Shown in pieces: positions 25,627 through 33,951 of a stretch of DNA of 44,606 nucleotides. The notes under the pieces are model-generated. The model searched no databases. It was given only the letters and a program-made list of their open reading frames with translations, and had not been told where the DNA came from. The stretch comes from Campylobacter showae CSUNSWCD. Lineage in GTDB: Bacteria > Campylobacterota > Campylobacteria > Campylobacterales > Campylobacteraceae. The stretch spans positions 1 to 44,606 of the forward strand of contig NZ_AMZQ01000015.1 of NCBI RefSeq assembly GCF_000313615.1, in the 5' to 3' direction. Numbering within the stretch: the first letter of the stretch is position 1; every line of letters begins with the position of its first letter. The position numbers and the translations under genes were made by a program.

Positions 25627-26920
25627 ATTTTAAAGCTTCTAGTCTAACCGCGACCGAACGCTTATGCGCCCCCAGCCCCTCGGCATCGGCTAACTTCATG
25701 CATGCGTTTCCTAGCTCGCTTATGCCTTTTGCGTTTAGCGAGATGAGCGAGGTGCGCTTCATAAAATTTTCAACCCCGAGAGGCGAATAAAACCTCGCGC
25801 TACCGCCCGTAGGCAGCGTATGGTTTGGCCCTGCTAGATAGTCGCCCATCGCTTCAGGCGTAAAGTGTCCGATAAATATCGCGCCCGCGTGCCTGATCTG
25901 CGCGGCCAGCTCCATCGCGTCATTTGTGGCGATCTCTAGGTGCTCGGGCGCTAGCTCGTTAGCCAGCCTCACGCACTCATCCAGGTCGCTAGCTACGATG
26001 ATAGCGCCCTTTTTATCGATGCTAACCTGCGCGATGGGCTGTCTAGCTAGAGTCTTGATCTCCTCGTTGATATGCCTTTGCACTGCCGCACCGAAGGCCT
26101 GATTTGGCGTGATAAGTACAGCGCTAGCCATCTCGTCGTGCTCGGCCTGCGAGAGCAGATCCACGGCGATGTGGCGAGGGTCGGCGCTCTCGTCGGCGAT
26201 GACGCAGATCTCGCTAGGGCCCGCGATCATATCGATATTTACCTCGCCGTAGACGAGTTTTTTAGCCGTCGCGACGTATATGTTGCCAGGGCCCGTGATG
26301 ACGTCGGTTTTTTTGATCGTTTGCGTGCCGTAGGCCATCGCCGCTACCGCCGAGGCGCCGCCGACTTTATAGGCTTCCTTGATGCCGCAGATATGCATGG
26401 CTGCTAGCAGTAGCGTATTTACCTTGCCCCCAACGGCAGGCGTGCAGACTACTATCTCCCCAACGCCCGCAACCAGGGCCGGGACGGCGTTCATGAGAAG
26501 CGAACTAGGATAGGCGGCCTTACCTCCAGGGATATATAGTCCCGCGCGGTCTAGCGGGGTGTACTTGGCGCCTAGCAAAACGCCGTGCTCATCGTGCTCC
26601 ATCCAAGTTTTTGGTAGGCTTTTTTCGTGGTAGCTTTTGATGCGCTCAAAGGCTAAATTTAGAGCGTTTCGTAGGCAGCTATCTATACCGTCGTAGGCCT
26701 TTTGCATCTCTTCGGTGCCGATTTTTAGGCTATTTGCGTCAGGTTTCCAGCGGTCAAATTTTTCTATCTGCTCAAAAAGCGCCTCGTCGCCTCTAGCGCG
26801 CACGTCGTCCAGTATCTGCGAAACGGCGGGCGTAACCGCGCTCATGTCGCCGTTTGAGCGGTTTACCAAAGCCGCAAAATAGTCCTTAAAATTTTCGTTG
26901 CTAGTGAGTAAAAACTTCAT
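25625..26920 (-). CDS. hisD: Histidinol dehydrogenase
   Basis: 431 residues, normal length. Motifs include GPGNIYVATAKKLVYGEVNI, then DMIAGPSE, and LLSQAEHDEMASAVLIT, whose Gln and His are zinc ligands. The glutamate and histidine of NELAPEHLEI are in the active site. It oxidises histidinol to histidine. No other his genes are nearby. The ATG overlaps the stop of the ACC-deaminase-like gene by 4 bases. Confidence 0.96.
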   Translation of the reverse strand: MKFLLTSNENFKDYFAALVNRSNGDMSAVTPAVSQILDDVRARGDEALFEQIEKFDRWKPDANSLKIGTEEMQKAYDGIDSCLRNALNLAFERIKSYHEKSLPKTWMEHDEHGVLLGAKYTPLDRAGLYIPGGKAAYPSSLLMNAVPALVAGVGEIVVCTPAVGGKVNTLLLAAMHICGIKEAYKVGGASAVAAMAYGTQTIKKTDVITGPGNIYVATAKKLVYGEVNIDMIAGPSEICVIADESADPRHIAVDLLSQAEHDEMASAVLITPNQAFGAAVQRHINEEIKTLARQPIAQVSIDKKGAIIVASDLDECVRLANELAPEHLEIATNDAMELAAQIRHAGAIFIGHFTPEAMGDYLAGPNHTLPTGGSARFYSPLGVENFMKRTSLISLNAKGISELGNACMKLADAEGLGAHKRSVAVRLEALK

Positions 26921-28041
26921 CTCGTCTCCTTAAATTTTCTTTCGTATCTTAGTTTTTGACTGATATTTCCGAGCACGCCGCCTTGGTGGATGTATAAAAT
27001 CTCGTTTTTAAATGCGCCAAGGTTTGCCATCATCGTTAAAAAGCCCACAGGATCGTAAATGAGCTCAAACTCTATCCCCGTTTGTTCGCATACTTCGCGC
27101 CAAATTTGATAAAGCTCGGGCTTTAGATCGCCGAAATGATATTTTTTCGGCGGCGGCAAAATGTGCGCCTTTGAGTTTGGCGTCAGCTCCTCGATCTCGC
27201 TTTTTAGGTAGTCTGCGTCGCCCACGCAAGGACAGGTGTAGACGTCAAATTTGACATGCTTAGCCAAAAACGCCGCCGACGTGCCCGTGCCCGAGGGCAA
27301 AAATATATCAACGGTCTTGCCCTCCGCATCCGCCCAGCACTCTATCTGCCTAGCCTGCGAGATAAAGCCCGCCTCGGCCTGCGGCTGCCAAACGCCCTCG
27401 TTTATAAAAAGCGAATCGCCGATGAAGCAATCCTGCGCAGCGGACAAATTTGAGCTTGTTTGATCTGCGGATTTTGTTAAATTTAAGTTTTTATGGCTTA
27501 TGAATTCGCCAAAATTTGCGCTTGCGAGCTTTGCCGATCCGTCAAATTTGTTCAAATTTTCTCTGCCTAGATTTTGTAAATTCGGCGCGATCTCGGCTTG
27601 CGAATTCGGCATATTTTTCGCACTTAAATTCATACCCGCAAAACCTAGTCGTTCATTAAATTTACTTAAATTTGATCCGTTTCTACCAGAACCGCACGTC
27701 AAATTTACAGCCTCATCGCCGTAAATCTCACCCTCTTTTAGGCTAGCTAGTTCGTAAGCTAGAGCCTTAGCCCGTGCCCGTCTATCTTTATTTATATAGA
27801 TTTTCATCCCGTTTCCAAGGGCAAATTTAAAATTTCCGATCGGATTTTCTGCTAAATTTGAGTTTAAATTTGAAACTACGTAGTGAAACTCCAGGCCCCT
27901 CATCTTGGCAAAGACGCTTAGGCTATACATCGCGTTTGACTGGCTAGAGCCGTAGCTAACGACGCGCTTTATACTGCCTAGACCAGCATGCAGGAAATAC
28001 TCTAGCTTTCTAGCCTTGTTGCCGTTAAATTCGCCGTCCAT
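26917..28041 (-). CDS. ACC deaminase / D-cysteine desulfhydrase-family PLP enzyme with a large insertion
   Basis: 374 residues from the first ATG. DGEFNGNKARKLEYFLHAGL holds the PLP lysine; VVSYGSSQSNAMYSLS, SLFINEGVWQPQAEAGF and LPSGTGTSAAFLA follow the family order. Between YGDEA (about 111) and DSLFINEG (about 212) lie about 100 extra residues rich in Asn, Ser, Leu and Lys, where relatives have a few residues. The conserved KFNGLEFYVLRDDL is in frame just before the ATG, so the true start lies farther upstream, but no ATG, GTG or TTG is available there. Substrate unknown; D-cysteine is likely. Confidence 0.75.
   Translation of the reverse strand: MDGEFNGNKARKLEYFLHAGLGSIKRVVSYGSSQSNAMYSLSVFAKMRGLEFHYVVSNLNSNLAENPIGNFKFALGNGMKIYINKDRRARAKALAYELASLKEGEIYGDEAVNLTCGSGRNGSNLSKFNERLGFAGMNLSAKNMPNSQAEIAPNLQNLGRENLNKFDGSAKLASANFGEFISHKNLNLTKSADQTSSNLSAAQDCFIGDSLFINEGVWQPQAEAGFISQARQIECWADAEGKTVDIFLPSGTGTSAAFLAKHVKFDVYTCPCVGDADYLKSEIEELTPNSKAHILPPPKKYHFGDLKPELYQIWREVCEQTGIEFELIYDPVGFLTMMANLGAFKNEILYIHQGGVLGNISQKLRYERKFKETR
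27420..27725. repeat. AAATTT-rich insertion inside the PLP-enzyme gene
   Basis: About 300 bases with roughly eight AAATTT palindromes encode the extra Asn/Ser/Leu/Lys segment of the protein at 26917-28041. The frame is kept. It has the composition of the intergenic DNA in this window, not of the flanking gene. Confidence 0.5.
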
Positions 28042-28081
28042 CAGATCGTCGCGAAGTACGTAAAACTCGAGTCCGTTAAAT

Positions 28082-29149
28082 TTAGTCTTTTGAATGCTTT
28101 TGATTTTGCCGCTCCAAGAGATCTTGCATCTCTTTCATCGACTCTTTGTCCGAGATCGAAAATTTGATCTCGATGCGCCTTGAGGCGTCGGGGTCTTCTT
28201 TGCCATTTTTCATCACCAGATCGCTAAAGCTACGTCCGCTAGCGATGAGATAGTGCTCTAGGCGCTTGTCTTTGTTCCACGAGTAGATAAAGTCTAGTAC
28301 CGAATACGCGCGCTTTTGCGACAGATCAAGGTTGTACATGTAGCTACCAACGGAGTTTGTATGCCCCTCGATCACGATCCTGTCGATGTGTTTTGCGATC
28401 TCTTCGTTATTTAAAATCGCCTCAAAATAAGTCTGCAAGATTTCTTTTAGACGTGCCTTTGCTTCGTCTCTTAGTTCATAAGATCCCGTGTCAAAAAGTA
28501 TAGACTCAGGCAGCGACACGACACCCGAGCTTGGATCTATACTGACCTTGTTTCCAAGCTTAGCGCGTAAATTTGATATGACATTTGAGCGAAGCGAGCT
28601 GATGTCTTTTATCTTGTCTTTTGTTTTGTTAAAATCCTCTTCCAGTGCGGTAAATTTTGAGATTTCATCGCCGTATTTTGCATTTAGCTCATTTAGCGCC
28701 TCATCTTTTTGCGCTAAAATTTGCCCCAGCTGCAGCACTCTATCCTGCAAATCCGCGATAGTTTTATTCGCGTCGTTTAGATTTATCTCGTAGGTTTGGG
28801 TTAAATTCGTGAGTTCGTTTTTCTCTTTTTTGACGCCTTCAAGCATCTCGTTTACGAGCCTGTTTATGTCGGCAAGCTCTTTATTTTCGCTCTTTGCGCG
28901 GTCCAAATTTGAAAAAATTTCTTTTATGACATTTTCTTTACGAACGAGCTCGCTTTGAGACGAGGCGATTTGCTTTTCACGCTCGCTTAAGTCTTTTTGT
29001 AGTTTTGCCAGATCGCTTTGGCTAAGGACGTATTTTACGACAACGGCGCCGATGATGAGCATAAAAACAAACATCAGCCCAGCCATCAGGTCCGCATACG
29101 ATATCCAAAAGGTCTGGTCTCCGCTTTTGTTCTCGTTACGCGTTTTCAT
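28082..29149 (-). CDS. MotB/OmpA-domain protein (Cj0599-type)
   Basis: 355 residues. One N-terminal transmembrane helix with the proton-channel aspartate (FWISYADLMAGLMFVFMLI), a long coiled coil (about 40-195) and a C-terminal OmpA-like peptidoglycan-binding domain (about 210-345) with VIEGHTNSVGSYMYNLDLSQ. It pairs with the MotA-like protein upstream (14-base overlap). The order nth-peb4-fba-this pair is that of C. jejuni Cj0595-Cj0599. It is not the flagellar MotB by context. Role unproven, perhaps envelope-linked force generation. Confidence 0.85.
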   Translation of the reverse strand: MKTRNENKSGDQTFWISYADLMAGLMFVFMLIIGAVVVKYVLSQSDLAKLQKDLSEREKQIASSQSELVRKENVIKEIFSNLDRAKSENKELADINRLVNEMLEGVKKEKNELTNLTQTYEINLNDANKTIADLQDRVLQLGQILAQKDEALNELNAKYGDEISKFTALEEDFNKTKDKIKDISSLRSNVISNLRAKLGNKVSIDPSSGVVSLPESILFDTGSYELRDEAKARLKEILQTYFEAILNNEEIAKHIDRIVIEGHTNSVGSYMYNLDLSQKRAYSVLDFIYSWNKDKRLEHYLIASGRSFSDLVMKNGKEDPDASRRIEIKFSISDKESMKEMQDLLERQNQKHSKD

Positions 29150-30473
29150 CTAGCATACTCGCCTTTTCGATGGTTTGCAAGATCTCATTCGCCTCTTTAT
29201 CAAGCTCGTCGATGTCTTGCTTTAGCCCTTCAATGAGCGCGCTATTATCATCATAAGCTCCGATTGCTTCGTCGTCAAAAGCCTTTTTAAATGCCTGTAC
29301 GCCGTCAATTAAGCTCTCTTTAAAGCCATCCATTGCAAGTTTTTGTTTTTCTAAGATTTCACTACTAAATTTAGAAAGAGACTCACTGAAATTTTTAACA
29401 TTATACTCTAGTTCGCCCACGCTCTTTTCGAGCTTTGCGATACGCTCGCCGCCCACATCATAGAGACGGTTGTACTGCTCGGCAAATTTTAGTTGCATAT
29501 CTTTGATGTTACCGTTAAATTTATTGATAACGTTCAAGATTTCGGCATGGACTTTGATAAGATCTTTTTGATCTTTCGAGGATTTTAGCAGCGTATTCAT
29601 CGTTTGCTTGATGTGTTCGCCGCTTAGCTTGACAGCTTCTTCTTCGTTTTTCAAGATATTTGTAAAAGTTTTAAATTTAGCCTCGATAGTCTTATCCAGC
29701 TCCTCAAAGAACTCGGCATTACTAACGTGCTCAAAGATCACTCCGATCTTTTCAAAGTGTCTTAAATTCTCTTGCAAATATCTTCTATCAAGCTCCTCTT
29801 TCGTCCAGAAAAAGCCGCTCGTAGCGTTTTTCTGTCTTCGCACTAGCGTTTCAAATTTGCTCGTTCCATATTTTTCAAAAAATATCCACCAAAGCGCTAG
29901 AAAAATACCGTAAATAGAGACGTAAAACGCAGTCGCTACGCCGCTAAGAAGGGTTGAAATTTCAGTTTCGAGCTCGGTAGTATTTGAAGAGTTAAACTCC
30001 GGCATAGAAACCGCGATACTGATAAATGTTCCCAAAATACCCAGCATCGGGAAGATGCCCGCACCCACGGAAGCGAAATTTTCATTACGTAAATTTCTAG
30101 TATAGTAGGCGACAAATTCATCAAAACCGGCATTTGATTTCGTATCTTTACCGATCACTAAAAGATGTTTGATGATGTATTCTTTTAAATTTCGCTTGAA
30201 ATCAGCTCCGCTTTGCTCAAAATAACAACAAGCAAGCTCGGCGCTATTTTTAGCAAAGATTAGCGAAATCACCCAAATAATACCCATCATAACGACCGTG
30301 TGTAGGCCGATTTGAAAATCTATATACCCAAAAAACCCAAGAAGCGCGACGATATATATCGCCGTCGGCAAAAATATGATTTTCGTATATACGAAAAAAG
30401 ATTGCCTGCCTTTTACCTCAGGCAACGCCAAATCAGTGAAATTATCGTTTCTCGCTTCTTTTTTGGGTTCCAT
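29136..30473 (-). CDS. MotA/TolQ/ExbB-type proton channel protein (Cj0598-type)
   Basis: 445 residues. Membrane helices at about 28-48, 52-70, 140-160 and 185-210. ASVGAGIFPMLGILGTFISI and LSGVATAFYVSIYGIFLALW match the MotA/TolQ/ExbB core. A long cytoplasmic C-terminal coiled coil (about 240-445) follows. It should form a stator-like complex with the MotB-like partner. Synteny with C. jejuni supports a housekeeping role. Confidence 0.87.
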   Translation of the reverse strand: MEPKKEARNDNFTDLALPEVKGRQSFFVYTKIIFLPTAIYIVALLGFFGYIDFQIGLHTVVMMGIIWVISLIFAKNSAELACCYFEQSGADFKRNLKEYIIKHLLVIGKDTKSNAGFDEFVAYYTRNLRNENFASVGAGIFPMLGILGTFISIAVSMPEFNSSNTTELETEISTLLSGVATAFYVSIYGIFLALWWIFFEKYGTSKFETLVRRQKNATSGFFWTKEELDRRYLQENLRHFEKIGVIFEHVSNAEFFEELDKTIEAKFKTFTNILKNEEEAVKLSGEHIKQTMNTLLKSSKDQKDLIKVHAEILNVINKFNGNIKDMQLKFAEQYNRLYDVGGERIAKLEKSVGELEYNVKNFSESLSKFSSEILEKQKLAMDGFKESLIDGVQAFKKAFDDEAIGAYDDNSALIEGLKQDIDELDKEANEILQTIEKASMLDENA

Positions 30474-30481
30474 TGTAAACC

Positions 30482-31546
30482 TTAATTTCTATTTAAGCAG
30501 TTTAAATCTTCAAAAGCGGTTAATAGGCGCTTTACCATCGACTCCTCGCCGCTCCGTAGCCATTTGCGCGGATCGTAGTATTTTTTATTTGGCTTATCCT
30601 CACCCTCTGGGTTGCCGATCTGGCCTTGCAAGTATGCTCTATTTTTAGCCTCATACTCGCGCACACCGTCCCAAAATGCCCACTGAGTATCAGTGTCAAT
30701 GTTCATCTTAATAACGCCGTAGCTTACAGCATTTTTGATATCTTTTAGCTCACTGCCACTTCCGCCGTGAAAGACGAAATTTACGGGTTTATCGGTCGGA
30801 GTTTTAAATTTATCCGCGACATAAGCTTGCGAGTTTTTCAAAATTTCCGGTCGCAACACGACGTTGCCCGGCTTATAAACGCCGTGAACGTTGCCAAAGC
30901 TCGCCGCTATACTAAATCTATCGCTGATTTTACTTAGTCGTTCATAAGCCTGCGCGACGTCTTCTGGCTGCGTATATAAAAGCGCGTTATCAACGCCCGT
31001 ATTATCCACGCCGTCCTCTTCGCCGCCAGTTACGCCAAGCTCGATCTCTAGGCTAATACCAAGCTCGCTAAGCTCTTTTAGATACTTCTCGCAAGTGCTT
31101 AAATTTTCCTCCAAGCTCTCTTCGCTAAGATCAAGCATATGCGAACTAAAAAGCGGCACGCCGTGAGCCTTTTTGTATTCGCGGCTAAATTTAACCAGCT
31201 CGTCGATCCAAGGCAGTAGCTTTCTAGCCGCGTGATCGGTGTGCAGGATCACGGGCACGCCGTAAGCCTTAGCTAGCAGGTGCACGTGTTGCGCGCCTGC
31301 TACTGCGCCTAGTACATCGGCGTTCCCGCAAGCTTTGCCAGCATAAAAGCCGGCTCCGCCGTTACTAAATTGGATGATAACGGGTGAGTTAGCCGTCTTT
31401 GCCGCCTCTAAAACGGCATTTACCGAGTCGCTTCCGACCACGTTTACCGCAGGTATGGCAAAGCCCTGCTCCTTTGCGTATTTATACAACCTAGTTACGT
31501 CATCGCCGCTTAAAACGCCGGCTTTTACTACGTCTAAAACACCCAT
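30482..31546 (-). CDS. fba: Fructose-bisphosphate aldolase, class II
   Basis: 354 residues, matching the FbaA (long class II) length. Zinc and substrate motifs: VILHTDHAARKLLPWIDELV, EIELGVTGGEEDGVDNTGVD, NVHGVYKPGNV and NFVFHGGSGSELKDIKNAVS. It interconverts fructose 1,6-bisphosphate and triose phosphates, mainly in the gluconeogenic direction in Campylobacter. It lies 10 bases after peb4. Confidence 0.96.
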   Translation of the reverse strand: MGVLDVVKAGVLSGDDVTRLYKYAKEQGFAIPAVNVVGSDSVNAVLEAAKTANSPVIIQFSNGGAGFYAGKACGNADVLGAVAGAQHVHLLAKAYGVPVILHTDHAARKLLPWIDELVKFSREYKKAHGVPLFSSHMLDLSEESLEENLSTCEKYLKELSELGISLEIELGVTGGEEDGVDNTGVDNALLYTQPEDVAQAYERLSKISDRFSIAASFGNVHGVYKPGNVVLRPEILKNSQAYVADKFKTPTDKPVNFVFHGGSGSELKDIKNAVSYGVIKMNIDTDTQWAFWDGVREYEAKNRAYLQGQIGNPEGEDKPNKKYYDPRKWLRSGEESMVKRLLTAFEDLNCLNRN

Positions 31547-31556
31547 TTTATCGACC

Positions 31557-32369
31557 TTATTTATATTCTACTTTAGCTTTTGAGCGAAGCTCGTCGCCTC
31601 TTTTTCTGATATCGTTTCTAAATTTCTCCATCTTTAGGTTGCCCTCTATTTGAGGTTTAACCTCGTTTAGACCCACGGTACCGGCAGCTTTACTATCCTC
31701 TTTTAGGATTACGTGGTAGCCGAAATTTGATTTAACAGGTTTTTGAGTTACTTCGCCTTTTTTAAGTGCAAATGCAGCGTCCGCGAAAGGTTTTACCATT
31801 TGAGATTGGCCAAACCATCCTAGTTCGCCGCCGTTAGCCGCAGAACCTTGATCGGTAGATTTAGATTTAGCTAGCTCTTCGAATTTTTTAACCAGCTCGT
31901 CGCCTTTTAGACCTTTTAGCGCAGCTATTATATCGTTTGCGTCTTTTTCAGTAGCCACTAGGATATGTTTAGCTCTTACTTGTGCAGGCACGGCAAATTC
32001 GGCTTTATTTTTGTTATAAAAGTCGCTGATCTCGCCTTCGCTAACTTTGATATTGTCAAAAATTCTCTTCATCCAAAGATCAAGCACAAGGTTATTTTTT
32101 AGCTCTTCAAGCGCAGCTTTGTATTCGTCGCTCTTATCTAGTCCGCTCTTTTTAGCCTCTTCTAAAAGTAGTTTTCTATTAATAGTTTCGTCGATCACCT
32201 TTTTTTGAGTATCTTTAGGTAGTTGCTCTAGGGTTACGCCAGGCATCGCAGCAAGCGTGAAAGCTACGTCCTTATCGGTTACTTTTGTTCCGTTTACAGT
32301 GGCGTACTCCGCCGCACTTAGGCTTAGAGCCGCAGCCAAACTAAGAGATGCGAATAAAATTTTATTCAT
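31557..32369 (-). CDS. peb4: PEB4-type periplasmic peptidyl-prolyl isomerase/chaperone
   Basis: 270 residues. Signal peptide 1-20 (ending LSLSAAEYA), a SurA-like chaperone region (about 21-130) and a parvulin domain (about 130-225) with VRAKHILVATEKDAN, GGELGWFGQSQMVKPFADAA and NFGYHVILKED. PEB4 (Cbf2) of C. jejuni assists outer-membrane protein folding. A minus-strand TATAAT (32404-32409) lies upstream. Confidence 0.95.
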   Translation of the reverse strand: MNKILFASLSLAAALSLSAAEYATVNGTKVTDKDVAFTLAAMPGVTLEQLPKDTQKKVIDETINRKLLLEEAKKSGLDKSDEYKAALEELKNNLVLDLWMKRIFDNIKVSEGEISDFYNKNKAEFAVPAQVRAKHILVATEKDANDIIAALKGLKGDELVKKFEELAKSKSTDQGSAANGGELGWFGQSQMVKPFADAAFALKKGEVTQKPVKSNFGYHVILKEDSKAAGTVGLNEVKPQIEGNLKMEKFRNDIRKRGDELRSKAKVEYK

Positions 32370-32403
32370 CTTTGTTCCTTAAATTTAGATTTTTGCGAGG
32401 GTG

Positions 32404-32439
32404 ATTATAGCAGGAAAGTCATTAAATATAAGTTATAAT
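32404..32439. promoter_or_regulatory. Divergent -10 boxes for peb4 and nth
   Basis: TATAAT on the minus strand at 32404-32409 (35 bases before the peb4 ATG) and on the plus strand at 32434-32439 (40 bases before the nth ATG). Both are perfect -10 hexamers. Confidence 0.65.
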
Positions 32440-32478
32440 TCATCGAAAATTTAAATAAAAACGGCTAAAATCGGCGCC

Positions 32479-33114
32479 ATGAGAACAAAAAAAGATATAA
32501 ACGCTATCAAAAATTTATTTTTAGAAAATTTCAAAGACGCGGGCAGCGAGCTTAAATTTCGCAACCTCTACGAGCTGCTCGTTTGCGTGATGTTAAGTGC
32601 GCAGTGCACCGATAAGCGCGTAAATTTGATCACGCCTTCGCTTTTTGAGGCCTACCCGGACGTAGCAAGCCTAGCGCAGGCAAATCTCGGTAGCGTAAAG
32701 GCGCTCATAAATTCCTGTAGTTTTTTTAATAACAAAGCAGAAAATTTGATCAAAATGGCAAAGAGCGTGATGAGCGAATTTGACGGTGAGATACCAACGA
32801 CCGAAAAGGAGCTAATGAGTCTAGCCGGCGTAGGTCAAAAGACCGCTCACGTCGTGCTGATCGAGCATTTCGGATCAAATTTGATGGCCGTGGATACGCA
32901 CGTTTTTCGCGTGGCTCACAGGCTTGGTCTTAGTAGTGGCAAGACGCCCGAAGCCGTCGAGCTTGATCTAACCAAAGCCTTTAAAACGCAGCTAAACACG
33001 CTTCATCAAGCGATGGTGCTTTTTGGGCGCTACACCTGTAAGGCGGTCAAGCCAAACTGCAAAGAGTGCTTTTTAAACGAGCTGTGTAGTAGCAAAGATA
33101 AGAAATTTCCTTAA
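32479..33114 (+). CDS. nth: Endonuclease III
   Basis: 211 residues. Helix-hairpin-helix LMSLAGVGQKTAHVVL with the catalytic lysine, catalytic aspartate in AVDTHVFRVAHRLGL, and the 4Fe-4S cluster CKAVKPNCKECFLNELC (C-x6-C-x2-C-x5-C). It removes oxidised pyrimidines. The 3' end overlaps the convergent gene by 4 bases. Confidence 0.97.
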   Translation: MRTKKDINAIKNLFLENFKDAGSELKFRNLYELLVCVMLSAQCTDKRVNLITPSLFEAYPDVASLAQANLGSVKALINSCSFFNNKAENLIKMAKSVMSEFDGEIPTTEKELMSLAGVGQKTAHVVLIEHFGSNLMAVDTHVFRVAHRLGLSSGKTPEAVELDLTKAFKTQLNTLHQAMVLFGRYTCKAVKPNCKECFLNELCSSKDKKFP

Positions 33115-33680
33115 TCGCCAAAAAAATTTTTCTTTGAGAGATACGGGTATTGCAGCTGCGACGAGCCATCTTCGTCTATCAAATTTAACGCCTCGCCGAA
33201 TGTGCCTTGCTCTACAAGCTCGCTATTTAAAATCGTATGCTTTGAAATAGCTTCGATAAAGCGCTCAAAATCACTCCGCGAAATAAAATGCCCGCCGAGG
33301 ACAAATATCGGTTCCGAAGTTTTGCGATCGTAAAATTTAATACTACTTTTATCGACAATCGTCCACTCTTTTCTTATGACAAATTTAATATCAGCGTATA
33401 AAAACTCTAAATTTTTACTATTTTTCTGCAAGACGATGCTATTTTCCGTCAAAAACACTTTATCTATGCGAAATATTGCAAACGCCTCAAGCAAAAACAT
33501 AAAAACAGCGATTCCGAAAACAATAAAATAAAGAGTCTTGACCTCGAAAACAAGGTCATCAGCAGTCGCAATCGCATAAAAAACCAAAGCGGCGCAAGGC
33601 AAAAATATGATTATTATTGAGATTAAATTATTTTTGGCGTATCTTGCGTCCAAACGAAAAATGTAGTTATCTTTTTGCAA
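33111..33680 (-). CDS. Small membrane protein with PH-like domain
   Basis: 189 residues. Two adjacent transmembrane helices (about 18-38 and 48-68) followed by a beta-rich domain (FRIDKVFLTENSIVLQK, FVIRKEWTIVDKSSIKFY) like bacterial PH domains. Not recognised beyond that. It is preceded on its upstream side by a cluster of structured repeats (33731-33943). Confidence 0.6.
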   Translation of the reverse strand: MQKDNYIFRLDARYAKNNLISIIIIFLPCAALVFYAIATADDLVFEVKTLYFIVFGIAVFMFLLEAFAIFRIDKVFLTENSIVLQKNSKNLEFLYADIKFVIRKEWTIVDKSSIKFYDRKTSEPIFVLGGHFISRSDFERFIEAISKHTILNSELVEQGTFGEALNLIDEDGSSQLQYPYLSKKNFFGD

Positions 33681-33730
33681 ATTTTGTCCTTAAAATTTTA
33701 AAAATGCCTTTGGCTAAATAAAATTTTTAA

Positions 33731-33760
33731 CATTTTCAAGATGCAGGTCTCGGCGAGTAA
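33731..33760 (+). repeat. RTGCRGGTCTYGG motif, copy B1
   Basis: CATTTTCAAGATG folds as a mini-hairpin and is followed by CAGGTCTCGGCGAGTAAAA. The same arrangement occurs at 37031-37065 (minus) and 37216-37251 (plus). Confidence 0.55.
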
Positions 33761-33806
33761 AATTTGAAGCCGAATTTACAAATTTGGTAAACTTGGCCTC
33801 AAATTT
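33760..33806. repeat. 20-bp imperfect hairpin
   Basis: Arms 33760-33779 and 33787-33806 match at 17 of 20 positions, the other three being transitions that give G.U pairs on one strand or the other. The loop is AAATTTG. It lies between motif B1 and repeat copy 2. Confidence 0.6.
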
Positions 33807-33823
33807 GGATTTAGAAACAACGA

Positions 33824-33943
33824 GGCGAAGTATCTTGCGACGAATTTAAATGTTGCGACGAAATTTTCGACCGAAGATAGAACATATAGTTCATCGAGGG
33901 GGGAAAATTTCTAGCTCATTTAAAGGCGCGGAAGAGACAAGCC
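33824..33943 (-). repeat. 120-nt nested-hairpin element, copy 2
   Basis: GGC/GCC (33824-33826/33941-33943), TCTT/AAGA with GCG/CGC (33833-33839/33927-33935), TTTAAATG/CATTTAAA (33845-33852/33917-33924), AAATTTTC/GAAAATTT (33861-33868/33903-33910), apical GAAC/GTTC around ATATA (33880-33892). Fixed loop TTGCGACG (33853-33860) opposite CTAGCT (33911-33916). It is exactly the length of copy 1 and ends 8 bases from the pepD stop. Confidence 0.8.
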
Positions 33944-33951
33944 GTTCCGAG

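Noticed and set aside
28082-30473. MotA/MotB-like pair with long coiled coil and OmpA domain as a Zorya (ZorAB) anti-phage system
   Set aside because: No ZorC, ZorD or ZorE is adjacent, and the order nth-peb4-fba-MotA-like-MotB-like is that of C. jejuni Cj0595-Cj0599, a conserved core locus.
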